A stretch of 64,000 nt of DNA from Stenotrophomonas maltophilia (GCF_039555535.1 NZ_CP154630.1:3919001-3983000), one strand, 5' to 3'; counted from the stretch's first letter, positions 38,300 through 47,831 are shown. Numbers and translations are program-made. Notes: a model not told the origin generated them from the letters alone.

Positions 38300-38516
38300 A
38301 TGCCGTGCTTGGCGGGGCGGGTGAGCCATGCAGGGGACGCTGCAAGTACGTCCCTGTAAGCTCGATGGCGCCATCCATGGCGCCAACGCCCCTGCATGGC
38401 CCACCCGCCCCACCTTTGACAGTTTCCTGCCGCGTCCAACCACGGAAAAGAAAAAAGAAAAGCAGAAGCGGATCGCTTGCTGCGCTCGCTCTGTGTCGAC
38501 CAAGGTCGACACCTAC
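38300..38516. repeat. Composite inverted repeat, copy D (divergent)
   Basis: Outer arms GGCGGGGCGGGTGAGCCATG (38311 on) and CATGGCCCACCCGCCCC (near 38394-38410), inner hairpin GATGGCGCCATCCATGGCGCC, then TTTGACAGTTTCCTGC and a SMAG palindrome at 38493-38516. It shares the arm ends and tail with copies A-C but not the core. Confidence 0.6.
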
Positions 38517-38622
38517 CAACAGCCGCGCGAACCAACAACCGCAATTGCCAGTAGATCCACGCCATGCGTGGATGATTCATTCGATGTCTGACAGATGTGC
38601 CGACCAACGGTCGGCACCCACC
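38493..38622. repeat. Three SMAG-like palindromes
   Basis: GTGTCGACCAAGGTCGACAC with CTAC at 38493-38516, GTAGATCCACGCCATGCGTG at 38551-38573 and GTGCCGACCAACGGTCGGCAC at 38597-38622. Confidence 0.85.
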
Positions 38623-38828
38623 AACAGCCGCGTGAACCTGTCGAAGGCGGGGCACTGTGGGTTTGCGGGGTGTGAGCCGCATGGATGCGGCGACCAAGCC
38701 CCCATGGACGGGTTTACGGCGTCCCCGCAAACCCACAGTGCCCCGCCATCCCACGGAATGCCCGCTGTTGCTGTTGCTTCGGATGTTGCCCTGGCTTGAA
38801 GCAGGTGCAGGGCTGCAAGCCCTGCCGA
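38597..38828. repeat. Composite inverted repeat, copy C (opposite orientation)
   Basis: Read on the minus strand: GGGCTTGCAGCCC hairpin, CAACAGCAACAGC stretch, arms GGCGGGGCACTGTGGGTTTGC and reverse, core GTAAACCCGTCCATGGGGGC, inner hairpin GCCGCATCCATGCGGC, and TTCGACAG. It lies between the convergent pepQ and pepP genes. The arm sequence differs from copies A and B, but both arms changed together, so pairing is kept. Confidence 0.75.
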
Positions 38829-38835
38829 TAACCCC

Positions 38836-40164
38836 TTACCCCGCCATCACCGCTTCGATCTCGTCGGCACTGCGCGCCAGCCCTTCGGTCAGCACCCGAT
38901 GGCCGTCGCCGGTAATCAGCACGTCATCCTCGGTACGGATACCGATGCCGCGCCAGCGCGGTTCCACCGTCGTGTCATCCACGCCGATGTACAACCCCGG
39001 CTCGATGGTGAACGCCATGCCCGGCTCCAGCAAGCGCGAGTCGCCCGCCAGGCGGTAATCGCCCACGTCGTGCACGTCCATGCCGATCCAGTGCCCGGTC
39101 TTGTGCCGGTAGAAGCGCTGGTACAGGCCTTCGGACAGGTTCTTTTCCAACGTGCCCTTCAGCAGGCCCAGCCGCAGCAGGCCCTCGGTCAGGGTCTGCA
39201 CTGCGGCGAGGTGGCCGGCCTCGTACGGCACGCCCGGCTTGGCCTGCGCCAGCGCCGCGGTCTGCGCCTCGCCCACCAGATCGTGCAGCGCGCGCTGCTC
39301 GGCACTGAAGCGGCCATTCACCGGGAAGGTGCGGGTGATGTCGCTGGCATAGCCGCGGTACTCGGCACCGGCATCGATCAGCACCAGCTCACCATCGCGC
39401 GAACGCGCGTTGTTGTCGCGGTAATGCAGGATGCAGCCGTTGCGGCCGGCGCCGACGATGCTGCAGTACGCAGGCACGGCATCGTTGGCGCGGAACACGC
39501 GCTCCAGCTCGGCCTGCAGTTCGTATTCGTGGATACCCGCCCTGGCCGCCCGCATCGCCGCCAGGTGCGCACGCACGCTGATCTGCGCGGCATGATGCAT
39601 CAGCGCCACCTCCGCGCCGGACTTGAACAGGCGCTGCTCGTGCAGCAGGTGGCCCAGCTCCAGGAACTCATGAGGTGGCTGCGCGCCGTGGCGCACCTGC
39701 GAACGCACGCGGTTGACCCAGCCGATCAGTTTCAGGTCGAAGTCGGCATCGCGGCCGAAGTGGTAGTAGACGCGCGAGCGCCCTTCCAGCAGGCCCGGCA
39801 GGATGTCGTCCAGATCGTCGATCGGGTAGGCATCGTCCATGCCGTAGTGCGCCACCGCCCCTTCCTGGCCGGCACGGCTGCCATCCCAGGCCTCGCGCTC
39901 GGCATCGCGCTCGCGGCAGAACAGGATGGCTTCGCCGTGGCGGCGGCCCGGGATCAACACCAGCACCGCTTCCGGCTCCGGGAAACCACTCAGGTACTGG
40001 AAGTCCGAATCCTGCCGGAACGGGTAATGGGTATCGAGGCTGCGCACCTTCTCGGCCGCGGCCGGCAGCACCAGGATCGCGTCCTCGCCGGCCATGTCCA
40101 TCAGCTGGCGGCGACGACGCTTGTATTCGCCGGCCGCGATGCCGGTGCGCTGCTTGATATCCAT
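38836..40164 (-). CDS. pepP: Xaa-Pro aminopeptidase P
   Basis: Manganese M24 peptidase that removes N-terminal residues before proline; 442 aa. N-terminal AMP_N domain MDIKQRTGIAAGEYKRRRRQLMDMAGEDAILVLPAA, then catalytic domain with metal ligands in ELVLIDAGAEYRGYASDITRTFPV, TGHWIGMDVHDVGDY, MAFTIEPGLYIG, and GIGIRTEDDVLITGDG. The start overlaps the stop of the upstream ygfB-like gene by one base (TGATG). The order ygfB-pepP divergent from zapA is as in E. coli. Tail-to-tail with pepQ. Confidence 0.95.
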   Translation of the reverse strand: MDIKQRTGIAAGEYKRRRRQLMDMAGEDAILVLPAAAEKVRSLDTHYPFRQDSDFQYLSGFPEPEAVLVLIPGRRHGEAILFCRERDAEREAWDGSRAGQEGAVAHYGMDDAYPIDDLDDILPGLLEGRSRVYYHFGRDADFDLKLIGWVNRVRSQVRHGAQPPHEFLELGHLLHEQRLFKSGAEVALMHHAAQISVRAHLAAMRAARAGIHEYELQAELERVFRANDAVPAYCSIVGAGRNGCILHYRDNNARSRDGELVLIDAGAEYRGYASDITRTFPVNGRFSAEQRALHDLVGEAQTAALAQAKPGVPYEAGHLAAVQTLTEGLLRLGLLKGTLEKNLSEGLYQRFYRHKTGHWIGMDVHDVGDYRLAGDSRLLEPGMAFTIEPGLYIGVDDTTVEPRWRGIGIRTEDDVLITGDGHRVLTEGLARSADEIEAVMAG

Positions 40165-40712
40165 CAGTTCAGGCGCTGCCGATGGCGCGCGGCCAGCACC
40201 ACGTCGCCGTGCAGCAGCAGCACCGCCACGCGGATGAACTCCTCGATCTCCGACAGGGCTTCGTCGTCATCATCGCCGCCGGCCTCGAAATCCTCGCTGG
40301 ACGCACGCGCCAGGCTGGCCATGTCGGTCAGCGCTTCTTCGCCCTCTTCGGACAGGGCCGGGCGGCGGCCGCCGCTGCCCAGGCCGAAGCCGCCCAGGAA
40401 CGAGCGGGTCCAGCTGAACATGGCATCGGCCTGCGCGGACACGTCGTCGGTGTCGGTCAACAACAGTTCGAAGGCGAAGTCGCGGTCTTCCAGCTGCTTG
40501 ATGGTGGCCTGCAGCAGCTGCCCCAGCACGCTGCCGGCGGCCACCGGCGGCAGGTTGTCGTCGGCCAGCACGCGCGCCGGCCAGTCGTTGCCGGGGGCGC
40601 CGCCGGCGGCCAGCCAGCCGCACAGCGCGCCGTGCAGTTCGGCAGCGGTGGCGCCCAGGCCCAGTTCCTGGCTGGCGCGGGTAACGTCGTCGACGGAGGG
40701 AAGTTCGGTCAT
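40164..40712 (-). CDS. ygfB: UPF0149 (YgfB/YecA) family protein
   Basis: Conserved protein of 182 aa, start at 40712 (MTELPSVDDVTRASQELGLG). Family blocks: AAELHGALCGWLAAGG near residue 26, FSWTRSFLGGFGLGSGG near 98, and EALSEIEEFIRVAVLLLHGD near 150. The acidic stretch GGDDDDE lies before the last block. It is coupled to pepP. In E. coli and Pseudomonas the same gene pair occurs; the molecular role is only partly known, so I keep the family name. Confidence 0.9.
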   Translation of the reverse strand: MTELPSVDDVTRASQELGLGATAAELHGALCGWLAAGGAPGNDWPARVLADDNLPPVAAGSVLGQLLQATIKQLEDRDFAFELLLTDTDDVSAQADAMFSWTRSFLGGFGLGSGGRRPALSEEGEEALTDMASLARASSEDFEAGGDDDDEALSEIEEFIRVAVLLLHGDVVLAARHRQRLN

Positions 40713-40866
40713 CGTGCGGCTCGTTCGGATAAGGAAACCCGGGACGCGCACGCGCGCGCCCGTGAGACCCGGTAGTGTAGCAACCCGACGGCATCCTCTC
40801 CGCAGCTGTCCAGCCTTGCTGCGACAACGCTTGACCGCCCTTACCCGGCTTGCCTATCGTGCCCGC

Positions 40867-41088
40867 ATGGAACCCGCCGATCCCCTTGCCCAGCTGCAGG
40901 ACTTCGCCGCCCGCGTGGAGGCGTTGCTTGAACGCAACCAGCGCCTGGCCGAGGAGAACCGCAGCCTGCGCCACCAGCAGGAACAGCTGGTGGCCGAGCG
41001 TTCCACGCTGCTGGCCAAGAACGAGCAGGCACGCTCGCGGGTGGAAGCAATGATCAGCCGGCTCAAATCCCTGGAGCAGCACACATGA
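40867..41088 (+). CDS. TIGR02449 family coiled-coil protein (ZapB-like)
   Basis: Small protein of 73 aa that is almost wholly one coiled coil (LAQLQDFAARVEALLERNQRLAEENRSLR...). It ends within the zapA start (ATGA overlap). Proteins of this family are regularly encoded just before zapA in gammaproteobacteria, which suggests a part in Z-ring assembly similar to ZapB; that role is inferred. Start at 40867 (MEPADPLAQL); the frame is open far upstream but lies antisense to pepP and ygfB. Confidence 0.85.
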   Translation: MEPADPLAQLQDFAARVEALLERNQRLAEENRSLRHQQEQLVAERSTLLAKNEQARSRVEAMISRLKSLEQHT

Positions 41089-41381
41089 GCGCCGAACCGG
41101 TCAGTGTCCGCATCCTCGATCGTGAATACACGGTGGGCGTCGGTGGCGATGAACGCGACAGCCTTATGGCGGCCGCGCGCCTGCTCGATGCGCGCATGCG
41201 CGAGATCCGCGGCAGCAACCGCATGGCCGCCGTCGATCGCGTTGCCGTGCTGGCCGCGCTGAACCTGGCCCACGAACTGCAGCAGCTGCGCGACGAGAAC
41301 GCCCGCCAGGCGGTGGCCCTGCAGCAGACGCTGGCCGACCTGAACCGGCGCCTGGACCGCGCCATCGACAGCGGCGCCTGA
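41085..41381 (+). CDS. zapA: Cell division protein ZapA
   Basis: FtsZ-binding protein that bundles protofilaments at the division site; 98 aa. N-terminal globular part EPVSVRILDREYTVGVGGDERDSLMAAARLLDARMREIR, including the conserved Arg-rich helix and RMAAVDRVAVLAALNLAHEL, then a C-terminal coiled coil (QQLRDENARQAVALQQTLADLNRRLDRAI). Coupled to the TIGR02449 gene. The 6S RNA and fau follow, as in E. coli. Confidence 0.95.
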   Translation: MSAEPVSVRILDREYTVGVGGDERDSLMAAARLLDARMREIRGSNRMAAVDRVAVLAALNLAHELQQLRDENARQAVALQQTLADLNRRLDRAIDSGA

Positions 41382-41465
41382 AGATCGTGCACAACGCGTC
41401 TTCTCATATCTGAATTGGCACGGACTGTTGCCGACGAACGGCCTATCCAGATTCTGCTCGCTGGC

Positions 41466-41471
41466 TATAAT
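41466..41471 (+). promoter_or_regulatory. -10 box of the 6S RNA promoter
   Basis: Consensus TATAAT seven bases upstream of the predicted 6S 5' end at 41478. No good -35 box is seen at 17 bases. Confidence 0.7.
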
Positions 41472-41477
41472 GGCCAC

Positions 41478-41665
41478 GCGTTCTCTGCGGTACTCGACGG
41501 CATGTGCAAACATTCGCCTTGTCCCTTAAGAACGACACCGGGAGCGCGACAGCGCCGGGAGTGCAGGTCCGCCTTGTAGCGGGAAGCCCGATGGTTCTCC
41601 AGCGTTCCCACTTGAGCCCCCGGGTTCAAGGTCGTTTCGCATGCATCGACATTGCGGAGAATGCA
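41478..41665 (+). ncRNA. ssrS: 6S RNA
   Basis: Regulatory RNA of about 187 nt that mimics an open promoter and holds sigma-70 RNA polymerase in stationary phase. The closing stem pairs GCGTTCTCTGCGG (41478 on) with TTGCGGAGAATGC (to 41664). The 3' half has the hallmark CACTTGAGCCCCCGGGTTCAAG hairpin, like CCTTGAACCAAGGGTTCAAG of E. coli, and the central region around 41530-41620 supplies the large bubble flanked by GC-rich arms. The place between zapA and fau is the classical one. Confidence 0.93.
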
Positions 41666-41675
41666 ATATTCCAGC

Positions 41676-41710
41676 AAGGGCGGCGTCTTCGGGCGTCGCC
41701 CTTGTTCTTT
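41676..41710 (+). terminator. Terminator after 6S RNA
   Basis: AAGGGCGGCGTC-TTCG-GGCGTCGCCCTT hairpin with UUCG-type loop followed by GTTCTTT. Two bases within the upper stem pair imperfectly. It lies 38 bases before fau, so 6S RNA may be made separately from it. Confidence 0.75.
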
Positions 41711-41747
41711 GCGGCACAATGACGGCTGTTCCTTGCCGCACGCTGCC

Positions 41748-42337
41748 ATGACCGACCCGCGCCAGGCCCTGCGCCACGACCTGCGGCAACGCCGCCGCGA
41801 CCTTTCCGCCGCTGCGCGCATTGCCGCCGCCGAATCGCTTGCCGACGCCCTGCTCGCCCTGCCGTTCGCCCCGCGCGAAGGCGCCGTGGCCGGCTATTGG
41901 GCGCTGGATGGCGAAATCGCCCTTCACCGCTGGCAGCTGCAACTGCCCGAAGGCCTCACCTACTGCCTGCCGGTGCTGGCCGGTGAGGTGCTGCGCTTCG
42001 CACCGTGGCGGCCGGGGCAGCCGCTGACCAGCAACCGCTACGGCATTCCCGAACCGGACGTGGCGCTGGAAGACACCCTGGAACCGGCACAGATGGCGCT
42101 GGTAGTGACCCCGCTGGTGGGCTTCGACGCGCAGTGCCGCCGGCTGGGCATGGGGGGCGGCTGGTATGATCGCAGCTTCGCCTTCCGCCACGACCGGCCG
42201 GCGCCGCCCTGGCTGGTCGGTGCTGCGTTCGCGGTGCAGCAGGTCGAGGCCTTGCCGGTGGCGTCGTGGGACGTGCCGGTGGACGCGATCTGCACCGAAG
42301 ACGGCACCCTGTTCCCCTCCGCTGCCCCCGTGAACGC

Positions 42338-42341
<4 letters not shown>
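41748..42341 (+). CDS. fau: 5-formyltetrahydrofolate cyclo-ligase family protein
   Basis: Converts 5-formyl-THF to 5,10-methenyl-THF with ATP (folate one-carbon pool); 197 aa. Start MTDPRQALRHDLRQRRRDLS; the basic N-terminus is family-typical. Signature residues: YGIPEPDVALEDTLEPAQMALVVTPLVGFDAQCRRLGMGGGWYDRSFA contains the ATP-binding GxGGGxYDR-like motif. Position behind the 6S RNA is conserved (ygfA in E. coli), where it has been linked to persistence. It overlaps the EVE gene by ATGA. Confidence 0.93.
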
Positions 42342-42817
<476 letters not shown>

Positions 42818-42840
42818 TTCCCTGCCTGAGAGTTCTTCCC

Positions 42841-43488
42841 ATGTCCGAAGCCAAGCGCCTGGCCGCCGAGAAAGCCATCGAGTACGTTGAAGACGGCATG
42901 ATCGTCGGTGTCGGCACCGGTTCCACCGTGGCCTATTTCATCGATGCGCTGGCCCGCATCCAGCACCGCATCAAGGGGGCCGTGTCCAGCTCCGAGCAGA
43001 GCACCGCGCGCCTGAAGCAGCACGGCATCGAGGTGATCGAGCTGAACCACAGCGGCAACCTGTCGCTGTACGTGGATGGCGCCGATGAGTGCGACGCTAA
43101 CAAGTGCCTGATCAAGGGCGGCGGCGCCGCGCTGACCCGCGAGAAGATCATCGCCGAGGCCAGCGAGCGCTTCATCTGCATCGTCGACCCGAGCAAGCAG
43201 GTGCCGGTGCTGGGCAAGTTCCCGCTGCCGGTGGAAGTGATCCCGATGGCGCGCAGCCTGGTCGCCCGCCAGATCCGCGACATGACCGGCGGCCAGCCAA
43301 CCTGGCGCGAAGGCGTGGTCACCGACAACGGCAACCAGATCCTGGACATCCACAACCTGCAGATCACCGATCCGGAAAAGCTGGAGCGCGAACTCAACCA
43401 GCTGCCGGGCGTGGTCTGCGTCGGCCTGTTCGCACGCCGCCGCGCCGATGTGGTGATCGTCGGTGGCGAGCCACCGGTCGTGCTCTGA
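42841..43488 (+). CDS. rpiA: Ribose-5-phosphate isomerase A
   Basis: Interconverts ribose 5-phosphate and ribulose 5-phosphate in the pentose phosphate path; 215 aa, usual length. The start [20 protein letters not shown] at 42841 follows the EVE stop by 23 bases. Conserved phosphate and active-site residues: [53 protein letters not shown] (with the catalytic Asp and Lys in DGADE and KGGGAA), and [11 protein letters not shown]. Confidence 0.97.
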   Translation: MSEAKRLAAEKAIEYVEDGMIVGVGTGSTVAYFIDALARIQHRIKGAVSSSEQSTARLKQHGIEVIELNHSGNLSLYVDGADECDANKCLIKGGGAALTREKIIAEASERFICIVDPSKQVPVLGKFPLPVEVIPMARSLVARQIRDMTGGQPTWREGVVTDNGNQILDIHNLQITDPEKLERELNQLPGVVCVGLFARRRADVVIVGGEPPVVL

Positions 43489-43509
43489 CCCTTTCGAAGG
43501 ATCCTGACG

Positions 43510-43956
43510 ATGTCGCTGTTGCGTTCGCTGCTGATGCTTCCGCTGCTGGCCCTGGCCGGCTGTGCCACCGACGCGGCCCGCCATTGGGTCGAACTGGATG
43601 GCGCCCGCTACCAGGTCGAGCTGGCCACCAACGATGAAACCCGCGCGCGCGGGCTGATGTTCCGCGACCAGATGGCGGCCGACCACGGCATGCTGTTCAT
43701 CCACGACCGCGAGGAAATGCAGGCGTACTGGATGAAGAACACCAAGATCGCGCTCGACATCCTGTACTTCGACAGCGAGCGCAGGCTGGTCAGCCAGCAG
43801 CGCGACGTACCGCCGTGCTCGGCCGGCGACATGTGCCCGCCGTATCCCAGCGGTGGCCCGGCCCGGTACGTGCTCGAGCTCAACGCCGGCCAGGCCGAGA
43901 AGCTCAAGCTGAAGGACGGCACTGCGCTGACCTTCGGCCCGGGCATCGAAAAATAA
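43510..43956 (+). CDS. DUF192 family lipoprotein
   Basis: Envelope protein of 148 aa with a lipoprotein signal (LPLLALAGC, lipid Cys18). The DUF192 pattern follows: YQVELATNDETRARGLMFRDQMAADHGMLFIHDREEMQAYWMKNTKIALDILYFDSERRLVSQQRDVPPC. Family members are small secreted beta proteins; the role is unknown. The conserved RGLM and WMKNT blocks are intact. Two repeats lie behind it. Confidence 0.88.
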   Translation: MSLLRSLLMLPLLALAGCATDAARHWVELDGARYQVELATNDETRARGLMFRDQMAADHGMLFIHDREEMQAYWMKNTKIALDILYFDSERRLVSQQRDVPPCSAGDMCPPYPSGGPARYVLELNAGQAEKLKLKDGTALTFGPGIEK

Positions 43957-43958
43957 TG

Positions 43959-43982
43959 GTAGTGCCGGCCGCTGGCCGGCAA
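43959..43982. repeat. SMAG-like palindrome
   Basis: GTAGTGCCGGCCGCTGGCCG..., directly behind the DUF192 gene. Confidence 0.85.
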
Positions 43983-43992
43983 TCCAACCTGA

Positions 43993-44036
43993 CCGGGGTC
44001 AGATCCCTTTCGCAAGCGAAAGGGATCTGACCCCGG
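43993..44036. repeat. Perfect 21-bp hairpin of the GGGGTCAGATCC family, copy 3
   Basis: CCGGGGTCAGATCCCTTTCGC, loop AA, and exact complement. It lies 55 bases before the SirB1-like gene. Left 15 bases are identical to copy 1, the loop-proximal part differs but is fully compensated on the other arm. Confidence 0.85.
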
Positions 44037-44091
44037 AATTTTTCACGCGACACCGCTTGAAACCGTCTGCAATTGCCGCCAGTCTGTGGCC

Positions 44092-44937
44092 ATGCAGGAC
44101 CGGATCACACTCCCCGACTGGGATGCACTGGCCGACCTCGAAGACGAGGCGCTGCCACTGTTGCCGACCGCGCTGCTGATCGCGCGCGATGAATACCCCG
44201 ATCTGCAGCCGTCCACCTACGACGCGCTGATCCAGAGCCATGTCGACCACCTGCGCTCGGAAGTGGAGAGCATCGACAACAGCCCCTTGAAGATGGCGGC
44301 GATCAACCGCCACCTGTTCGACGAGCTGGGCTACAGCGGGGACCACGACGAGTATTACGACCCGCGCAACAGCTACCTCAACCAGGTGTTCGAGCGGCGC
44401 CTGGGCAACCCGATCTCGTTGGCGCTTGTGCAGATGGAAGTCGCGCGCCGGCTGGGCATCCCGCTGGATGGCGTGTCCTTCCCCGGGCACTTCCTGGTGC
44501 GCCTGCCGGTGGACGACGGCGTGCTGGTGATGGACCCGTTCAACGGCGGCCGACCACTGGACGTGGACGAACTGCGCGAACGCGCCAAATCACACCTGGG
44601 CGGGCAGATGCCCGATGACCAGGTGCTGGCGCAGATCCTTGACCCGGCGCCGGCGCGCGCGATCCTGATGCGCATGCTGCGTAACCTGCATGGCGTGTAC
44701 GCCGAGGCCGGCGAGTGGGACCGCGCTGCACGCAGTGCCGATCGCCTGCTGAAGCTGGCCCCGGAGCAGGACGACGCGCTGCGGGATCGCGGCCTGGCCT
44801 ATCTGCAGCTGGAATATCTGGCCGGTGCCCGCCACGACCTGGGGCAGTACCTGAAGCGCAATCCCGAGGCCAGCGATGCGCAGTGGCTGCGTGAGAAGCT
44901 GATCGACCTGGGCGGGCCGGTGCCGCGGCTGCATTGA
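44092..44937 (+). CDS. SirB1 family protein (transglutaminase-like plus TPR)
   Basis: Cytoplasmic protein of 281 aa; a GTG two codons upstream is an alternative start. The transglutaminase-like fold is seen in NHLFDELGYSG..YYDPRNSYLNQVFERRLGNPISLALVQMEVARRLGIPLDGVSFPGHFLVRL, but the usual catalytic Cys is absent in this class. The C-terminal part VYAEAGEWDRAARSADRLLKLAPEQDDALRDRGLAYLQLEYLAGARHDLGQYL is a TPR pair. SirB1 genes often lie beside prmC/prfA or kdsA; here the place is different. Exact function unknown. Confidence 0.87.
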   Translation: MQDRITLPDWDALADLEDEALPLLPTALLIARDEYPDLQPSTYDALIQSHVDHLRSEVESIDNSPLKMAAINRHLFDELGYSGDHDEYYDPRNSYLNQVFERRLGNPISLALVQMEVARRLGIPLDGVSFPGHFLVRLPVDDGVLVMDPFNGGRPLDVDELRERAKSHLGGQMPDDQVLAQILDPAPARAILMRMLRNLHGVYAEAGEWDRAARSADRLLKLAPEQDDALRDRGLAYLQLEYLAGARHDLGQYLKRNPEASDAQWLREKLIDLGGPVPRLH

Positions 44938-44946
44938 GGGAGTCGG

Positions 44947-44972
44947 TGTGTGGACCAACGGTCCACACCCAC
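44947..44972. repeat. SMAG-like palindrome
   Basis: GTGTGGACCAACGGTCCACAC followed by CCACC; a second partial copy (AACGGTCCGCACCCAC) follows. Confidence 0.7.
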
Positions 44973-45015
44973 CCCAACGGTCCGCACCCACAGAAGGGCC
45001 TGCAGGCCCTACCGG

Positions 45016-45207
45016 TCAATCGACTTCAACCATCTCGAAATCGGCCTTGGTCACCCCGCAATCGGGGCAGGTCCAGGTCTCGGGGATGTCCTCCCAGCGC
45101 GTCCCCGGCGCGATGCCCTCCTCCGGCAAGCCTTCCGCTTCGCTGTAAAGGAAGCCGCAGACCACGCACATCCAGGTGCGCAAGGTGGTGGGGGTGGCAT
45201 CGCTCAT
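45016..45207 (-). CDS. rubA: Rubredoxin
   Basis: Small iron electron-transfer protein of 63 aa (start at 45207, [21 protein letters not shown]; an ATG eleven codons upstream is possible). Fe ligands are the two CxxCG groups, CVVCGFLY and [11 protein letters not shown]. The middle [22 protein letters not shown] is strongly conserved in rubredoxins. It diverges from thiE with a 67-base gap. Rubredoxins of this type pass electrons to alkane hydroxylases or are part of oxidative stress defence; no partner is seen here. Confidence 0.95.
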   Translation of the reverse strand: MSDATPTTLRTWMCVVCGFLYSEAEGLPEEGIAPGTRWEDIPETWTCPDCGVTKADFEMVEVD

Positions 45208-45274
45208 CGGATAATCAGGGCTGGATTCACGGGCCGCCATTGTCCCATCGCGGCCCACGCACCGGTAGCCATCG

Positions 45275-45901
45275 ATGACTTCTGCTTCCCCGGCGCCCCG
45301 CGGCGTCTACCTGATCACCCCGGACGAGCCCGATACCGCGCACCTGCTGGCCCGTACCGCGCCGCTGCTGGCCGCTGGCGGCACCTGGCTGCAGTACCGC
45401 AACAAGACCGCCAACGACGCGCTGCGGCAGGAACAGGCCACCGCCCTGCAGGCGCTGTGCGCGGAGCGCGGCGTGCCGCTGATCATCAACGACGACCCGG
45501 CGCTGGCCAAGGCCGTGGGCGCGGCCGGCGTGCACCTGGGCGGCACCGACGGTGACATCCCCAGCGCGCGCGCCCTGCTCGGCCCCGACGCCATCATCGG
45601 CGCCTCCTGCTACGACCAGTTGGCCAATGCCGAGAAGGCCGTGGCTGCCGGCGCCAGCTACGTGGCCTTCGGCGCGTTCTTCCCGACCACCACCAAGATC
45701 ACCACCAGCCGCGCCCATACCGACCTGCTGCGGCAAAGCGCCGCACTGGGCGTGCCGCGGGTGGCGATCGGCGGGCTGACGCCGGACAATGTCGGTCCCA
45801 TCATCGACGCCGGCGCCGATCTGGTGGCCGTGGTCAGCGGTATCTATGCCGCACCGGACCCGGTCGCGACCCAGCGCGCCTACCTCGCCCAGTTCGCGTA
45901 A
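45275..45901 (+). CDS. thiE: Thiamine phosphate synthase
   Basis: Joins hydroxymethylpyrimidine diphosphate and thiazole phosphate to thiamine phosphate; 208 aa, TIM-barrel. Family blocks: [10 protein letters not shown] (with Gln, Arg, Lys at the pyrophosphate site), [61 protein letters not shown], and [29 protein letters not shown]. No TPP riboswitch was recognised in the short divergent region. It precedes hemL by 16 bases. Confidence 0.95.
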   Translation: MTSASPAPRGVYLITPDEPDTAHLLARTAPLLAAGGTWLQYRNKTANDALRQEQATALQALCAERGVPLIINDDPALAKAVGAAGVHLGGTDGDIPSARALLGPDAIIGASCYDQLANAEKAVAAGASYVAFGAFFPTTTKITTSRAHTDLLRQSAALGVPRVAIGGLTPDNVGPIIDAGADLVAVVSGIYAAPDPVATQRAYLAQFA

Positions 45902-45917
45902 TGCCCAGGAAAGCCCC

Positions 45918-47207
45918 ATGAACCACGACCAGTCCCACGCCCTGTTCTCCCGTGCCCAGCAGCTGCTGCCGGGCGGCGTCAATTCGCCGGTACGTGCGTT
46001 CACGTCGGTCGGCGGCGAGCCGTTCTTCGTCGAGCGCGCCGACGGCGCCTACCTGTACGACGTCGACGGCAACCGCTACATCGATTACGTCGGTTCCTGG
46101 GGCCCGATGATCGTCGGCCACAACCACCCGGCCGTGCGCCAGGCGGTGAAGAAGGCGATCGACAACGGCCTGTCGTTCGGCGCGCCGTGCGCGGCCGAAG
46201 TGACCATGGCCGAAACCATCACCCGCCTGGTGCCGTCGTGCGAGATGGTGCGCATGGTCAACTCCGGCACCGAAGCCACGCTGTCCGCGATCCGCCTGGC
46301 GCGCGGTGCGACCGGCCGCAACCGCATCGTCAAGTTCGAAGGCTGCTACCACGGCCACGGCGACTCGTTCCTGGTCAAGGCCGGCAGCGGCATGCTGACC
46401 CTGGGCGTACCGACCTCGCCTGGCGTGCCAGCCGGCCTGAGCGAACTGACCCTGACCCTGCCCTACAACGACTTCGAGGCTGCCACCGCGCTGTTCGAAC
46501 AGCAGGGCCAGGACATCGCCGGCCTGATCATCGAACCGGTGGTCGGCAACGCCAACTGCATCCCGCCGCGCGACGGTTACCTGCAGCACCTGCGCGAACT
46601 GTGCACGAAGCATGGCGCGCTGCTGATCTTCGACGAAGTGATGACCGGATTCCGCGTCGCCCTCGGCGGTGCGCAGGCGCACTACGGCATCACCCCGGAC
46701 CTGACCACCTTCGGCAAGATCATCGGCGGCGGCATGCCGGTGGGCGCCTATGGCGGTCGCCGCGAGCTGATGCAGCAGATTGCCCCGGCCGGCCCGATCT
46801 ACCAGGCCGGCACGCTGAGCGGCAACCCGGTGGCAATGGCGGCTGGCCTGGCGATGCTGGAACTGATCCAGCAGCCGGGTTTCCACGCCGACCTGGCCGA
46901 ACGCACCGCGCGCCTGTGCGCCGGCCTGGAAGCCGCCGCCGCCGAAGCCGGCGTGGCCGTGACCACCACCCGCGTGGGTGCGATGTTCGGCTTGTTCTTC
47001 ACCAGTGAAAAGGTGGAAACCTATGCGCAGGCCACCGCCTGCGACATCCCGGCATTCAACCGATTCTTCCACGCCATGCTGGACCAGGGCGTGTTCCTGG
47101 CACCGTCGGCGTACGAGGCCGGCTTCCTGTCCAGCGCGCACGACGATGCGGTGATCGAGGCGACGCTGGCCGCCGCACGCGTGGCGTTCAAGGCTGCCAA
47201 GGGCTGA
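45918..47207 (+). CDS. hemL: Glutamate-1-semialdehyde 2,1-aminomutase
   Basis: PLP enzyme of the C5 path that makes 5-aminolevulinate from glutamate-1-semialdehyde, for haem; 429 aa. The start [20 protein letters not shown] is preceded by AGGAAA. Signature: [10 protein letters not shown] near 20, [22 protein letters not shown] near 115, [19 protein letters not shown] near 143, [14 protein letters not shown] near 235, and the PLP lysine in [19 protein letters not shown]. It lies 16 bases behind thiE and is probably co-transcribed. Confidence 0.97.
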   Translation: MNHDQSHALFSRAQQLLPGGVNSPVRAFTSVGGEPFFVERADGAYLYDVDGNRYIDYVGSWGPMIVGHNHPAVRQAVKKAIDNGLSFGAPCAAEVTMAETITRLVPSCEMVRMVNSGTEATLSAIRLARGATGRNRIVKFEGCYHGHGDSFLVKAGSGMLTLGVPTSPGVPAGLSELTLTLPYNDFEAATALFEQQGQDIAGLIIEPVVGNANCIPPRDGYLQHLRELCTKHGALLIFDEVMTGFRVALGGAQAHYGITPDLTTFGKIIGGGMPVGAYGGRRELMQQIAPAGPIYQAGTLSGNPVAMAAGLAMLELIQQPGFHADLAERTARLCAGLEAAAAEAGVAVTTTRVGAMFGLFFTSEKVETYAQATACDIPAFNRFFHAMLDQGVFLAPSAYEAGFLSSAHDDAVIEATLAAARVAFKAAKG

Positions 47208-47221
47208 GCCCAGCTCTGGCA

Positions 47222-47373
47222 GGTGCCAACCTTGGTTGGCATTGCGGTGCACCGTATCCACGCACGGCGTGGATCTACTGCACTGCGTACGGCGATTTAT
47301 CTGTAGAGCCGAGCCATGCTCGGCTCATCGCGCGCAGCGCGGAAAAGAACAGTCGAGCATGGCTCGACGCTAC
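47222..47373. repeat. Four SMAG-like palindromes between hemL and azurin gene
   Basis: GTGCCAACCTTGGTTGGCA at 47223-47241, ATCCACGCACGGCGTGGATC with CTAC at 47256-47278, GTAGAGCCGAGCCATGCTCG at 47303-47326 and AGTCGAGCATGGCTCGACGC with CTAC at 47351-47373. They fill the gap between convergent genes. Confidence 0.85.
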
Positions 47374-47381
47374 AAGCGGCA

Positions 47382-47831
47382 TCAACCGAAGACGAACTTG
47401 CCCTTCATCATCGCGAAGTGGCCGGGGAACGAGCAGAAGAAGGTGTAGTCACCGCCCTTCTGCAGCCCCTGGGTGGAGAAGCGCACGCGCGTGCTCTCAC
47501 CGCCACCGATCACCTTGGTGTGCGCCAGCACGCGCTTGTCGGCCTTCGGCAGGTAGCTGTCGGCCAGGGTCATGCGCATGCCGGCCATCGCCACCGGCTG
47601 GTAATCGGCGGTGCGGGTCAGTACCCAGTTGTGGCCCATGGCAGTGGCGGCCAGCTTGCCGGTGTGGCGCAGAGTCAAGTCCACGGCGGTGCAGTCGGCG
47701 GCGACCTTGATCTCGCGGCTGCTGAAGCTCATCTGGTCGGTGCTGTCGATGCTCACCGCACACACCCGTGCCATCGCCGACGGCGCCAGCATCAGCGCAC
47801 CCAGTCCCACTGCCACCATCCAAGCCTTCAT
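47382..47831 (-). CDS. azu: Azurin (blue copper protein)
   Basis: Periplasmic type 1 copper electron carrier, 149 aa. Signal peptide MKAWMVAVGLGALMLAPSAMA, with the mature protein starting near residue 22. The copper ligands are His67 (MGHNW), Cys133, His138 and Met142 in FFCSFPGHFAMMKGKF; a Cys24-Cys47 pair matches the azurin disulfide. It is 10-20 residues shorter in loops or equal to Pseudomonas azurin and has the LTRTADY block. Start chosen at 47831 because it begins the signal. It could link cytochromes to nitrite reductase or peroxidase, or respond to copper stress. Confidence 0.95.
   Translation of the reverse strand: MKAWMVAVGLGALMLAPSAMARVCAVSIDSTDQMSFSSREIKVAADCTAVDLTLRHTGKLAATAMGHNWVLTRTADYQPVAMAGMRMTLADSYLPKADKRVLAHTKVIGGGESTRVRFSTQGLQKGGDYTFFCSFPGHFAMMKGKFVFG

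Noticed and set aside
38899..41088. 729-codon open frame including the TIGR02449 gene
   Set aside because: Most of it is antisense to pepP and ygfB; only the last 73 codons have coding character and a proper start.
45208..45274. TPP riboswitch before thiE
   Set aside because: The 67-base divergent gap is too short and lacks the THI box.
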